Source: Flammeovirgaceae bacterium UBA2371
Lineage (GTDB): Bacteria > Bacteroidota > Bacteroidia > Cytophagales > Cyclobacteriaceae
DNA: 64,000 nt
Assembly: GCA_002345965.1 (NCBI GenBank)
Contig: DDTF01000003.1
Location: 1 to 64,000, forward strand
Direction of reading: 5' to 3'
Each line of letters starts with the position of its first letter. Within the stretch, counting starts at the first letter, position 1. Of the stretch, positions 1-9,900 are shown piece by piece. The position numbers were made by a program, and so were the translations under genes. The notes under the pieces are model-generated. The model was given only the letters and a program-made list of their open reading frames with translations, was not told where the DNA came from and made no database searches.

Positions 1-14
1 GTGTATAAATACAC
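1..14. repeat. Inverted repeat GTGTAT-AA-ATACAC
   Basis: Two perfect 6-base arms around an AA spacer lie 6 bases before the ATG at 21. It could be an operator or part of a promoter, but it sits at the very edge of the window and the upstream context is missing. Confidence 0.3.
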
Positions 15-20
15 AATACT

Positions 21-269
21 ATGAGTCAATTTGAACTAACACAAATCGAATCAGATCTTAAAAAGTTCACTGAAAGGAATTTCGAAAGCCCTAGAAAGTG
101 CCGTAATCCTGACCAGATCAGATTTTACGTAAGTGAGCTTTGTTCAAAGATTGAGGAGTACCAAAACCGTTTCAACTATGTACCCAATTGGGCCTATTCT
201 CTTTTGGCACAATACAATCAGGTGCAAAATGAGATGGTTTATGTAGATTTTGTAAAAACTTATAAATGA
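21..269 (+). CDS. Small hypothetical protein (82 aa)
   Basis: I do not recognise this protein. It is a short, charged, largely helical sequence with two cysteines, several aromatic residues in the second half (YVPNWAYSLL) and no signal peptide or membrane segment, so it is probably cytoplasmic. It starts with ATG right after an inverted repeat at the window edge and is followed 7 bases later by another small gene on the same strand, so the two are probably co-transcribed. Codon use looks ordinary for the window, which supports it being real. Function cannot be given. Confidence 0.55.
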   Translation: MSQFELTQIESDLKKFTERNFESPRKCRNPDQIRFYVSELCSKIEEYQNRFNYVPNWAYSLLAQYNQVQNEMVYVDFVKTYK

Positions 270-276
270 GGGGATT

Positions 277-504
277 ATGAAATTCGTCCCCTCTCCTATT
301 CCTGTTCAATACAGGTTTTTATTTAGCGCTACCGCCAATAAGTCCGGGAGAATGCAGTACCATAAGGTTCACCCAGGCAGAAGCAAAATCCGTATTCCCA
401 GGAATGAATTTATTGAGGCTTACAACACGGAGCACATCATAGCCATTAAACCCCTGCAGGACAAAACGAACCTGGGGGTATTTCAATTCGAGTTTTATAC
501 TTAA
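277..504 (+). CDS. Small hypothetical protein (75 aa)
   Basis: Unrecognised basic protein that begins MKFVPSPIPVQYRFLF. It has no signal peptide of normal form, no membrane helix and no known motif. An ATG follows a GGGGATT purine-rich stretch that can serve as ribosome binding site, 7 bases after the preceding small gene. Its last four bases overlap the end of the MazG-like gene on the opposite strand, so the two genes converge. Probably the second gene of a two-gene unit; function unknown. Confidence 0.5.
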   Translation: MKFVPSPIPVQYRFLFSATANKSGRMQYHKVHPGRSKIRIPRNEFIEAYNTEHIIAIKPLQDKTNLGVFQFEFYT

Positions 505-971
505 CTATTGATGATCTTCTCCAGGTTGGCCGGGGAATAATTGACGGATTTGATGGTTTTATTATCTGACTTCCGGTACACGAGCCACTTTCCTTCAGCC
601 TCCTTGTAATAGCATTCAGTACCATCCTTCTTTTTATAGTGTTCAACAGTAGCTTGTGCCTCCTGTTCGCTATCACATGCTTTACTCATATTCGACCTTT
701 GCACCTCTTCGAAAAGGGCTTTGAATTTATCCCCCAAGCCAAATTCCAGTATAGCACCAGAAAGCACGTATTGAATATCGCACAAGGCATCTGCCACTTC
801 CACAATGTCTTTTTCCAAAATGGCCACCTCCAGTTCTTTTAATTCCTCTGCGATGAGCGCTACCCTCAGTTTGCACCTGGATTCATCCGGAATAGCCGGA
901 TTGGGAAGAATGGGATGTTTGAATGTACGATGAAAATCAGCGACCTGTTGGAGCGCATTGGGCTGTTGCAT
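501..971 (-). CDS. MazG-like nucleoside triphosphate pyrophosphohydrolase
   Basis: Predicted all-alpha NTP pyrophosphohydrolase of the MazG/HisE-like superfamily, which hydrolyses (d)NTPs to the monophosphate and pyrophosphate with Mg2+. The metal-binding signature is visible: EELKELE at about residues 42-48 followed by EVADALCD at about 58-65, matching the ExxE plus ExxD pattern. Residues 1-105 form the catalytic part. The last 50 residues (from KKDGTECYYKE) are an extra beta-rich tail found in some Bacteroidota members. It is cytoplasmic, with no signal peptide. The substrate (house-cleaning of odd nucleotides) is inferred from the family only. The gene stands alone and converges on the two small genes at 21-504. 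Confidence 0.8.
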   Translation of the reverse strand: MQQPNALQQVADFHRTFKHPILPNPAIPDESRCKLRVALIAEELKELEVAILEKDIVEVADALCDIQYVLSGAILEFGLGDKFKALFEEVQRSNMSKACDSEQEAQATVEHYKKKDGTECYYKEAEGKWLVYRKSDNKTIKSVNYSPANLEKIINS

Positions 972-1145
972 ATGATTTTTAGGGATATAGATTAAAAGCT
1001 TAAATGAACTAAAAACCAGTGGACTTTAAAAAAATATTTTATACTTAAGCTGACAACACATAACTAACTGATTAATATTAAATTATTCATGTTTATTGAA
1101 TAATAAGATTAAGTAATAGAAGTACTGCAATAGCATCAGGCTGAT

Positions 1146-1153
1146 TATATTTG
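1146..1153 (+). promoter_or_regulatory. Bacteroidota -7 promoter element before tyrS
   Basis: TATATTTG is an exact match to TAnnTTTG and lies 21 bases before the ATG at 1175. This position would put the TTG at 1151 upstream of any transcript, so it decides in favour of the later start. No clear TTG -33 element is seen at the usual spacing. Confidence 0.6.
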
Positions 1154-1174
1154 GGCCTAATTTTCTATTTGCGA

Positions 1175-2455
1175 ATGAATTTTGTTGAAGAATTGAAGTG
1201 GAGAGGCATGGTGCACGATGTGATGCCTGGCACTGAGGAGATGTTGAAAAAAGAATCTACTGCCGGGTATATAGGATTTGACCCTACAGCGGACTCATTA
1301 CACATTGGTAACCTGGTGCAAATCATGACCCTTGTCCACTTCCAACGGTGTGGTCATAAACCTTTCGCATTGGTGGGTGGCGCTACAGGAATGGTAGGAG
1401 ATCCATCCGGCAAGTCCAGTGAAAGAAATTTACTGTCAGAGGATATACTTCAACACAACCAGAACGCTGTAAAAAGACAGCTGGAGAAGTTCCTGGACTT
1501 TACCGGGTCCAATAAGGCAGAAATGGTTAACAATTACGACTGGTTCAAAGAATTCAGGTTTCTTGACTTTATCAGGGATGTTGGAAAACACATCACCGTG
1601 AACTACATGATGGCTAAGGATTCAGTAAAAAACAGATTAGAGTCTGGGCTGTCATTTACAGAGTTCAGTTACCAGCTGGTGCAGGGATATGACTTCTATT
1701 GGTTATACACTAATAAAGGTTGCAAGATTCAGATGGGGGGATCGGATCAGTGGGGAAATATTGTAACAGGAACTGAACTGATACGCAGGAAAGCGAATGG
1801 TGACGCCTACGCTTTGACTACTCCCCTTATTACCAAAGCTGATGGATCAAAATTTGGTAAAAGCGAGGGTGGCAATATATGGCTTGACCCTGTAAGAACT
1901 TCACCTTATAAGTTTTATCAGTATTGGTTAAATTCTTCTGATGAAGATGCTGTCAATTTTATTAAAATTTTTACCACCTGGGCCAAGGCTGATATTGACG
2001 GTTTAATTGAAGAACACCAGAAGGCTCCGCATGAGAGGAAACTTCAAAAAGAGTTGGCAAAGGAAATTACGGTACGCGTTCATTCGCAAGCTGACCTTGA
2101 CATGGCGGTAAAGGCATCCAATATTCTATTTGGTAATTCAGTAACAGAAGACCTGGAGAGCCTTGATGAAACAACTCTGCTTTCGCTTTTCGAGGGTGTA
2201 CCTCAGGCAACTTTAAGCAAATCAGATTTGGACAACTGCGCTACGCTCGTTGACCTTCTGTCAGAAGCTACAGCTGGAACCATCTTTGCGTCCAAGGGAG
2301 AAGCAAGAAGAATGATACAGGCGGGTGGCGTAAGTATTAATAAATTAAAATTGAGCGACCCTAATCAAAAGCCGGCATTTAATCTATTGCAAAACAAGTA
2401 TCTACTGGCGCAAAAAGGAAAGAAGAATTACTATTTGATCAACGTGAATAGCTAA
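1175..2455 (+). CDS. tyrS: Tyrosyl-tRNA synthetase
   Basis: Class I aminoacyl-tRNA synthetase that activates tyrosine and loads it onto tRNA-Tyr. The class I HIGH signature appears as HIGN in DSLHIGNLVQI (about residue 44). The KMSKS loop appears as KFGKS in DGSKFGKSEGG (about residue 228). Between them the tyrosine pocket is well preserved (YQLVQGYDFY, QMGGSDQWGN). An S4-like RNA-binding domain closes the protein (SKGEARRMIQAGGVSIN). At 426 residues it has the usual length. I place the start at ATG 1175 because the promoter element ends at 1153; the in-frame TTG at 1151 would add eight unlikely residues. The gene is monocistronic and converges with the TonB-like gene, with a 5-base gap. Confidence 0.97.
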   Translation: MNFVEELKWRGMVHDVMPGTEEMLKKESTAGYIGFDPTADSLHIGNLVQIMTLVHFQRCGHKPFALVGGATGMVGDPSGKSSERNLLSEDILQHNQNAVKRQLEKFLDFTGSNKAEMVNNYDWFKEFRFLDFIRDVGKHITVNYMMAKDSVKNRLESGLSFTEFSYQLVQGYDFYWLYTNKGCKIQMGGSDQWGNIVTGTELIRRKANGDAYALTTPLITKADGSKFGKSEGGNIWLDPVRTSPYKFYQYWLNSSDEDAVNFIKIFTTWAKADIDGLIEEHQKAPHERKLQKELAKEITVRVHSQADLDMAVKASNILFGNSVTEDLESLDETTLLSLFEGVPQATLSKSDLDNCATLVDLLSEATAGTIFASKGEARRMIQAGGVSINKLKLSDPNQKPAFNLLQNKYLLAQKGKKNYYLINVNS

Positions 2456-2460
2456 CGCAA

Positions 2461-3327
2461 TTATCGGGTACGAACCACAAATGTGATTTTACCTACAGAC
2501 ACGGCTGGCACAATTGCCCCAGGTTTTTTAGAAAAGGTAAGCTTTGAGATCGCATCCCGGCAAGCTTTTTCGGCATCAATACTTAGGCTGCGCTCAAGTA
2601 CCCGGTAGCCAATAATATCTCCGTTTTCATCGACTTTAATTTCGAATTCGATTTTACCGTCTGACTCATTCTGAGGGATGGCCGGCCTGGGTATCTCGTC
2701 CCAATTCCAACCAGCCAAATCTAATGCAGGACCACCTCCCCCGCCACCTTGCTTTCCATAAAGGGCTTTGGCATCCAAGGAACCCTCTTTATTACCTTTG
2801 TCCCCTACCGTATTGGGGTTATCCCCATGATTGGCGTTGGCCGTTGCCTCTTCCTTCTTGCCATCTGTAGCCGGATATGTAGCTTTTAGTTTCTCTTCAG
2901 TTTTAACTGGTTCGGTAGGTTTTACCTCCTTGGGTTTCTCATCCACTTTTGGAGTTGGCTTGACTTCCTTTTTCGTCTCTTTGACCACCACAGGACTTTC
3001 AGTTTTAGCTACTGGTTGCTCCGTAGCTTCTTCGATCACCTCTTGTGGTGACGCCTCTTCAACTGACTTTTCCGTCTGCTCTGTGTTTTCTGCTGCAGCT
3101 TGTTGCTCTTCGGTCGTTTCTGATTGGTTGGGTTGAGTTTCTGGCTGAACCTCTCCATACCCCTCACTGTCCAATCCAAAATTAAGTTCTATCCCATACT
3201 CTGGAAAAGGAGGGTTTGGTGCTCTCCAGGCCATCATTAATAAAAACGCAATAAGAACAACCAAATGAACTGCTACTGAAGTGATCAGTCCAATTCTGCG
3301 GTTCTTCCTTTCGTCTTTTTCAATCAT
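2461..3327 (-). CDS. TonB/TolA-like energy transducer
   Basis: Inner-membrane anchored periplasmic protein that would carry proton-motive energy from the TolQ/TolR-like pump to the outer membrane. There is one membrane helix at about residues 12-33 (GLITSVAVHLVVLIAFLLMM). A long Glu/Pro/Lys/Thr-rich linker with repeated VKPT/KEVKP stretches spans about 45-170, and a glycine run at about 192-198. A TonB_C-like domain closes the protein (GKIEFEIKVDENGDIIGYRV, then KLTFSKK). At 288 residues it is normal for the family. It is the last gene of the envelope cluster, starting 2 bases after the TolR-like gene. Whether it works as TonB (nutrient uptake) or TolA (envelope constriction) is not decidable from sequence; the SPOR and TPR neighbours favour the latter. 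Confidence 0.85.
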   Translation of the reverse strand: MIEKDERKNRRIGLITSVAVHLVVLIAFLLMMAWRAPNPPFPEYGIELNFGLDSEGYGEVQPETQPNQSETTEEQQAAAENTEQTEKSVEEASPQEVIEEATEQPVAKTESPVVVKETKKEVKPTPKVDEKPKEVKPTEPVKTEEKLKATYPATDGKKEEATANANHGDNPNTVGDKGNKEGSLDAKALYGKQGGGGGGPALDLAGWNWDEIPRPAIPQNESDGKIEFEIKVDENGDIIGYRVLERSLSIDAEKACRDAISKLTFSKKPGAIVPAVSVGKITFVVRTR

Positions 3328-3329
3328 GA

Positions 3330-3719
3330 TTACTTGGGTTTAGTGGCAATAGAAACTTTCGCTTCTAATCCTGTAGCTATTCCGGCTACATAAACTAACT
3401 CCTCTGTAGGAACACTTTTATCAATATGAAGTACCACCACTCCATTTGGGCCACCCAAATTACTCTTGAGCATTCCCTCCAACGTGGACTTGGTTACCCT
3501 CTTATCATTAACGTAATATTGAAGGTCTTTGGTTACCGTTACAGACACTTTTTGCACCTCAATTGTACTGGTCTTACTGGTTGGTAGGTTTACCGGCAGT
3601 CCAGAAGGCGTAATAAAGGAAGAGGTAAGCATGAAAAATATAAGCAACAAAAATACCATGTCTGTCATGGATGACATGCTGAAAGCCGCATCTACCTTAT
3701 TTCTTGATTGCAGTTTCAT
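3330..3719 (-). CDS. ExbD/TolR family biopolymer transport protein
   Basis: Inner-membrane subunit of the proton channel that works with the ExbB/TolQ protein encoded just upstream. The short cytoplasmic N-terminus is followed by one membrane helix at about residues 20-40. This helix contains the conserved proton-carrying aspartate, D20, in SMTDMVFLLLIFFML. The periplasmic remainder, about 90 residues, is the ExbD/TolR domain. Length 129 residues is standard. Intergenic gaps are 2 bases on each side, so translation of the three pump genes is probably coupled. Confidence 0.93.
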   Translation of the reverse strand: MKLQSRNKVDAAFSMSSMTDMVFLLLIFFMLTSSFITPSGLPVNLPTSKTSTIEVQKVSVTVTKDLQYYVNDKRVTKSTLEGMLKSNLGGPNGVVVLHIDKSVPTEELVYVAGIATGLEAKVSIATKPK

Positions 3720-3721
3720 TG

Positions 3722-4390
3722 TTATCTGGGTTCTTGCAATAGGTCAATAAACTCAACTGAAGAATACTCCATCTTATGTACCACTTTTGATACTCGTGTT
3801 ACCAAATAATTATAGGCCAAGTAGGCAATAATGCCAACTATAAGACCTGCCACGGTGGTGACCATGGCTGTATAAATTCCTGATGATAGTAATTTTGGAC
3901 TTACGGAACCTTCCTCCTGTGCGATGGAGATAAATGCCTGCACCATTCCTATCACTGTGCCCAAGAAGCCCATCATAGGTGCCGCACCCGAGATCGTTGC
4001 CAGGATCGAGAGGTTTTTCTCTAACTTGAACAACTCAATCTTTGCCAAATTCTCAATTGACGCTTCAATGTTCTTGAGTGGGCTTCCTATTCTGGATACA
4101 CCTTTCTCAATCATTCGTGCAATTGGGCTGTCAAATTGAGCGCATAGCACTTTGGCTCCGTTGATATCTCCTTTAAGCACAAGCTCCTTTATCTTGCTTA
4201 TAAAAGCATCAGGGCTTTTGTTGGCTTTGTTGATGGTCAGGATACGTTCTACAAATATGTAGACGGCAATAAAGGAAGACAATACAATAGGAATCATCAT
4301 AAACCCTCCCTCCTGGGCTAATTCCCATACGGAGATGGCCTGCTCTGTAGTTACCTCTTGCGAATCAGTTACAATTTGTAGTAAGGTCAT
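3722..4390 (-). CDS. MotA/TolQ/ExbB proton channel family protein
   Basis: Inner-membrane proton channel subunit that pairs with the ExbD/TolR protein to harvest proton-motive force. Three membrane segments are visible at about residues 30-50 (MMIPIVLSSFIAVYIFVERI), 128-150 (ATISGAAPMMGFLGTVIGMV) and 172-195 (YTAMVTTVAGLIVGIIAYL). The GxxGTVxGM motif is typical of the family. The 222-residue length fits ExbB/TolQ rather than the longer MotA. Gene order TolQ-TolR-TonB-like with minimal gaps indicates one complex. A 48-base gap separates it from the SPOR gene upstream. Confidence 0.94.
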   Translation of the reverse strand: MTLLQIVTDSQEVTTEQAISVWELAQEGGFMMIPIVLSSFIAVYIFVERILTINKANKSPDAFISKIKELVLKGDINGAKVLCAQFDSPIARMIEKGVSRIGSPLKNIEASIENLAKIELFKLEKNLSILATISGAAPMMGFLGTVIGMVQAFISIAQEEGSVSPKLLSSGIYTAMVTTVAGLIVGIIAYLAYNYLVTRVSKVVHKMEYSSVEFIDLLQEPR

Positions 4391-4438
4391 AGTTTAAAAA
4401 ATCATTAATAATTAAAAAAATGACAGCCTTATTAGCCA

Positions 4439-5176
4439 TCAATACCGAACTACCCAAACTTCATTACCATATTTCGCCTTTACCTCATCTGCGTTGGCCT
4501 GTGCTTTGGCGTATGTATCGTGATCTGCTATAGCCAACCGATAAAATTTCGTCTTTCCAAAAGGTGGAATTATTTTGGTGCCCACTCCCTCTTTACTCAG
4601 TTTCTTTGCGTAGTCCATCACCAAATCATCATCAATACCCGCTGTGATCACAACGTAATAACGTCTGGTCTGCTCAGTTAGTGTCTCGATGCTTGCAATT
4701 TGAGGTTTGGCATTGGCAAGGGCGATAGAGTCTGCGATTGCTTTTTGTCTGGCTTCCTCCTGCTCCCGAGCAAGTCTTGCTTGTCTGTCTTTTTCCGCTT
4801 TGTCATCCTCTGCTTTTTTCCTTGCTAACTCCTCCTTCTTTGCCTTCTCCTGGGCTGGTACATACACATAGTTGTAAATCAAAAACCCGGCAATAATAAT
4901 CACGGCTACAATCACTAAGCCAATTACTAGTGGGGCCTTGGATTTCTCCTCCACAGGTGGAGTATAAACATACCTCTCTCCTGCTTGCTGAGGTTCATCA
5001 GGTGCAGTAGATTGATTCTCAAAGGAAGTAGTTCTGCTCTCTTCTTCTTTCACCTCGTTTTTACCTTCATCAAGTGGTTTATACTCAATATCGGGCAAAC
5101 CAAAACTATCTTCTGATTCATTGCCATTCTCTGGATTATCATCCGGACGGTCTTCTGGTTTTTTTCTTTTTGCCAT
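4439..5176 (-). CDS. Membrane-anchored SPOR-domain protein
   Basis: Bitopic inner-membrane protein with a C-terminal SPOR domain. SPOR domains bind denuded glycan strands and often place proteins at the division site. An acidic, Pro-rich cytoplasmic segment (1-82) leads to a membrane helix at about 84-106 (APLVIGLVIVAVIIIAGFLI). A highly charged coiled-coil region follows (EKAKKEELARKKAEDD..., about 112-150), then the SPOR domain at about 165-245 (RYYVVITAG at its start, FYRLAIADHDTYAKA in its middle). It lies between the outer-membrane barrel gene and the TolQ-like gene, on the same strand, which suggests a role in coupling the pump to cell wall remodelling. That role is inference. Confidence 0.85.
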   Translation of the reverse strand: MAKRKKPEDRPDDNPENGNESEDSFGLPDIEYKPLDEGKNEVKEEESRTTSFENQSTAPDEPQQAGERYVYTPPVEEKSKAPLVIGLVIVAVIIIAGFLIYNYVYVPAQEKAKKEELARKKAEDDKAEKDRQARLAREQEEARQKAIADSIALANAKPQIASIETLTEQTRRYYVVITAGIDDDLVMDYAKKLSKEGVGTKIIPPFGKTKFYRLAIADHDTYAKAQANADEVKAKYGNEVWVVRY

Positions 5177-5247
5177 AGGTGTTTAAGAGGTTAAACTGTG
5201 TATTACTAACAAAAATAACGTAATTTCTTAAAACTAATAACCCCCTG

Positions 5248-6906
5248 CTAAAAGCTCCAACTCAACCCACCCATCGCCTGAAAACCGCGCACAGGGTAAT
5301 TCAAATACATTGGATAATCGTTTGATAACATATTCTCAAATTTCACAAAAACAGATACCTGCTTCGATACAAAATAGTCGGCCTTTACATTCAAATCTAT
5401 TCCCGGGTCAAGGGTCACCACTAGTCCGGTTTGATTGTCCAATGCCTTCATACCACCTTGAGCTAACAGCCCAACTTTTATCACCAATTTCTGATAGATG
5501 TTAAATGATGTATTGGCATTAACGCGGTAAGTTGGCCTGTGCCATGCCTCAGCCTGCTGATCGGTTGAATAGGTAAAATAGTCTCCTCTTAAACCAAGCT
5601 TAAAAATTTCATTTTTGTTATATCCCAACTCTCCATAAAAATTTACCCTTTGTGTATTTCCCCTATCGTATACCACATTGAATTTTGCCCTGTCCTGAAG
5701 TGCATTTTGATAAAAGTAGAGGTCTTTCAAATTAGCCGCTGCCAACCCCATATTAAAAGCAAAAAGGTTTCCCAATTTTCCCTTCAAACCACCTGAAAAT
5801 TCAAGCGATTTGTTGGTATGGAATATGGCTATATTGCTATTCACCCACAAATTGCTTTCTGAAAGTGAATGCAAAGTTACTTTGTCAATATCTCCGGTAA
5901 GACTTGCATAGGCACTTACACTTTGTGACAACATATAGTCAGCACTTACATTGGGATAGATATGTAATGACTTATTTCTAATTGAATCATTTTCCAATAC
6001 GGTGATTGCCCCCAGCGAGATGGAAAGATTTTCCAACGGTGCAAATACAAAAGACGGGCTAACCCTGAAGAGGTGACGAGGCTTGGCATCTACCAGTGAG
6101 TCCTTTCTGGCTATCAAATAATAATCCGAAGCAAGATTAATCTTACTTTTCGCGCTTATCTTATAATCACTATCAAAATTAAGCCCCAACTCACTTTCTG
6201 CTGCCTCGTATCGATCCGTCAAATAGCTGAATTTTCCATCAAGGTTAAAATTGAAATCAGTAGGTTTTGTATTGCTTACTGATCCTCCTATTGATACCAC
6301 ATTGTAGACTTGCTTAATGCTGTCTCTATTTACTTCCAAACCAGGTGCATAACCATAAAAATATCCAGTTCTGTTTTCATAATTTATGAAACCACCGCTG
6401 CTTACATCTTTGCCAAATGTTTCTCCGAATATACTAACCTCAGTATTTCCACTGGCTGAATTCTTATCATCAACAGGGCCCTTACCAAAGCTTCTGTGAT
6501 AAAGATGAGCGCCTAGAAACCGATTTTTATCTCGCTTGGTGTTGATCCAGCCTTCGAGGTAAGGCGAGGAAAAATTACCAAAACCTGCACTGATATAGTT
6601 CCCGTAAATTTTAGCAATGTCTTCCTGCTTCAAGCGCAAAGGACGGAGGTTAGCCTGATAATCAGGAACATTGAAATTCAGGTTTCTGAATTGATAGGTA
6701 ATCTCTGGTTTGATGGGCTCTGAGGGTCTGGGTGGTACTTTCTCAAAATTTCTATTTGCCCTTGGAAGTACTATTTGACGCTCCCTTACGATTTCAATTT
6801 CAACATCGCCAATTTCTCCATCCCCCTCCCATTGCTTGTCCTGACCATATACTGCATGACCAGCCAGCAGCCATACCATGCCTGTAATCAGGAAATTACG
6901 TTTCAT
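5248..6906 (-). CDS. Outer-membrane beta-barrel protein of the Tol-like cluster
   Basis: Predicted outer-membrane barrel of about 552 residues. A signal peptide is clear (MKRNFLITGMVWLLAGHAVYG, then Q). The mature protein is rich in alternating aromatic and polar strands and ends in GGLSWSF, with a terminal phenylalanine as expected for barrel assembly. No plug domain or TonB box is evident, so it is not a standard TonB-dependent receptor. Two upstream starts are in frame (ATG 6924, TTG 6927), the former only 7 bases after the TPR gene's stop; I prefer ATG 6906 because it gives a regular signal peptide. It is the second gene of the envelope cluster, directly after the TPR gene, so the two products probably act together. 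Exact function unknown. Confidence 0.75.
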   Translation of the reverse strand: MKRNFLITGMVWLLAGHAVYGQDKQWEGDGEIGDVEIEIVRERQIVLPRANRNFEKVPPRPSEPIKPEITYQFRNLNFNVPDYQANLRPLRLKQEDIAKIYGNYISAGFGNFSSPYLEGWINTKRDKNRFLGAHLYHRSFGKGPVDDKNSASGNTEVSIFGETFGKDVSSGGFINYENRTGYFYGYAPGLEVNRDSIKQVYNVVSIGGSVSNTKPTDFNFNLDGKFSYLTDRYEAAESELGLNFDSDYKISAKSKINLASDYYLIARKDSLVDAKPRHLFRVSPSFVFAPLENLSISLGAITVLENDSIRNKSLHIYPNVSADYMLSQSVSAYASLTGDIDKVTLHSLSESNLWVNSNIAIFHTNKSLEFSGGLKGKLGNLFAFNMGLAAANLKDLYFYQNALQDRAKFNVVYDRGNTQRVNFYGELGYNKNEIFKLGLRGDYFTYSTDQQAEAWHRPTYRVNANTSFNIYQKLVIKVGLLAQGGMKALDNQTGLVVTLDPGIDLNVKADYFVSKQVSVFVKFENMLSNDYPMYLNYPVRGFQAMGGLSWSF

Positions 6907-6931
6907 ATCGTGCAGGATTGTCATCAAGTAA

Positions 6932-9900
6932 TCAATCGTTATTATTTGACAATGAGTCTTTCTTTTTCATTTCTTTTTCTTTCATCAATTCATTTTCCTC
7001 AATTCGCCTTAACTTCTCACTGGCCATGGATCGAATGTTTTGCAATGGAAAGTTTTCAATAATTGACTTAAGTGTACCTTTGGCCTGAAAGAGATCCCCC
7101 ATAGCAACAAAGTTGTCGCTTAGCAACAGATATGATTTCCCCACCCATTCAGTATAGGCTGCAAAGTCTTTGTTCAAACTAATCAATGTTTCATAGCATT
7201 GCTTGTATTGTTTGGTAAGGAAGAAGATTTCCCCCAACAAGTACTTTGCCTCAGCACCGTATTCATCCTGTGCTGAATTAAGTGTGTTTAAAAATTCATC
7301 CTTTGCCGATTCATAATCTCCCCGAGCCATTGCTGACTTACCCAAAAATAAAGATGCCTTATTTTGAGCTCCGGCACTTACATTACCTTTCTCCAATATC
7401 AATCTGGCGTAGGCATCTACAGAATCGTATTTGGCCAGCATGTAATAAGATTCCATTAGTCCAGACCACGCATTGTACAGATCCTTTTTCGTGGACGCTT
7501 CTTTTGCCAATTGCTGAAACACAGGAACTGCACTTTGATAGTTTCCCAATTTGTACTGCAATTCAGCGATTCGGGCAGTCACCCTACTTGCAAACATAAA
7601 TGTAAAGTCATTACTTATTTCAAGATGAATTGCCAGTGCCTTGGCATTGTCTTTCATTCTATAGTAAGCTTCAGCCTGATAGTACTTAGCCTCTGTTATT
7701 CTAGGGCTATCGGGATAATTACGTATAAAGCTCTCTATGCTGGCAATTGCCCTTTGATAATCCTGACTAAAGTAAAAATTCTTTGCAGACTCAAACTCGA
7801 CCAATTCAATGCCTTTCGAGTCAGGGTTGGCGCTCTTAAAACCAGATAGGTGGGAATCAAACTCACCCGCTCTACCTGCCAAATTCAGCGCCTCTTGCAA
7901 AGGCAGCAAGGCATCATTGGCGATCGGATGTGTACTGTAATTATCAATTACAGCTATATAATCTGAAGCGGTCTTATTATAATCTTTAAGGTTGTAATAA
8001 GATGCCGCCCTTCGCATGTAGGCGTAAGGCACAAACTTGGATGTCTTATTGGAGTTAATTAGTCTTGAAAAACCTGAAACAGCAGCACTATAATTTCCTT
8101 GTTCGAAGTCCAGTTGTGCCCTCTGGAACATGGCCTCATCAATGAATCTGGATTGCGGATAATTCTTAAGTACCTGATCCAGTTCACCTGCTGCTTCGTT
8201 GTATTTACGCTGTATTCCCAGAATAACACCTGCTTGTAAATGGGCATAATCATTATCAGCAGATTTCAATTGAATGGCTTTTCTATAATTGAGCAGCGCA
8301 TCTGGATAGGATTTGGTCACGTAGTAGCAATCAGCCAGGCGCAAAATACCGTCCGATAAGTTCACAGATGCACCCTTTACAAATTCCTTAAAATTGAAAA
8401 GCGCCCGGTCATACTGCTGCAGGTTAAAGTAAGCATAACCGAGTCCATATCTGGTTTTAGTAAGAATCTCTTTGTTAGAATAATTTTGAATACCGATTAC
8501 ACTAAGGTATTGATCTGCGGCTTCTTCATATTTTCTACCAATAGAATAAGCCTCTCCGCTCCAAAAACTTGCCTCTGCTAAATAATTGGGTTCAATCGGA
8601 AATTGAATTGATTTATTGAACATTTTCACCGCATCCGCATATTGCTCCATGTTGAACAACTCGATTCCTTTAAGCAGGGTGGCCTTTTGGTAAGCCCTGT
8701 TTATTGCTGGGCCTCTTGACGGCAATGCCTCAATGTATTCAATGGCTTTATTGTAGTTATTTGCGTTTACATAGGCTTGAGAAAGCACTTCCTTCACCTC
8801 TGTAGTGTAGGCGCTTGAAGGATAGCTGGACAAGAAACTCTCAAGCTCATTGATGGCCTGATCTGCCCTACCCAAATCATAGGAAATTTTTGCGTGCTGG
8901 AAACTACTCTCCTCTACGAGGCGAGGGTCAGCTCTAAATTTCTTCGCATTTTCAAAAGCTGTAAGTGCCAACTGCTTCTGTCCCTGCTTTAGATAGATCG
9001 ACCCCAGATAATAAGAGGCATAAAATCCTACAGAATCCTTATCTGAAGCAGATCGCTTCAAATATTGAAGTGCTTTATCGTTCTGACCCAATGAATAAGC
9101 TGAAAATCCTGATCTCAACAAAACCCCCTTATCTGCCCTCTCTGCATTTTCTTCCAGGTATTCCTCATAACCTTCCAGTGCTTTGGCAAAGTTGCTCTTC
9201 TTGAAGTAAGCCTCTGCAGCGAAAAGTGATATCTCCTCCATGTTGGTGATTCCTTCTTTACCTTGTAATGTGGCTACGTAGGCTAACAGTTCGTCATATT
9301 GCTTCTGTTTGTAAAAGGCATTAGCAATCAGCTGAGGTACAACCAATGCATAGGACTTATTCTGTTCTGCGCGCTTTAAGTCAATAAGGGCATTTTCATA
9401 GTCTCCCTTTCCCAATTCGATGAAGCCCGCATAATAACTGGAAGCCGGTCCAAATTGACCACCTAGCGACTTGATAAAGTTGAATTGATCCAATGCCTCA
9501 TTTAGCTTGCGAAGATTAAACAAGCTGTATCCCCAGTGAAACCTGCCTGTAGCATGTTGATCATTGCTTAAGGTTACAAAGTCGACTTTCTTGAAATAAT
9601 TGATTGCCCGACCATAGTTTTTCTCCGCGTAAAAGAAATTAGCCAGATCAAAATATGCAGTTGCAGTTTTGGGATGGTCGGGATGATCATGTACAAAATC
9701 TTCAATCTTCTTTTCGCCATCCCCATGATAAAGGTTGAGGGCACAGAAGGCCTCATAATAGCGTGCCTCGGCTACCTTAAGATCCACCGTGGCCGATTCC
9801 TGGATAAACCTGGTAAAGCTTTGTCTTGCAGCCCCATATTCACCATGCTGCATTAAGTCAACTCCGGAAGTAAATAAACGATCTATCTTACTCTGAGAAT

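Noticed and set aside
5248..6906. TonB-dependent receptor
   Set aside because: No plug domain and no TonB box; too short for the usual receptor.
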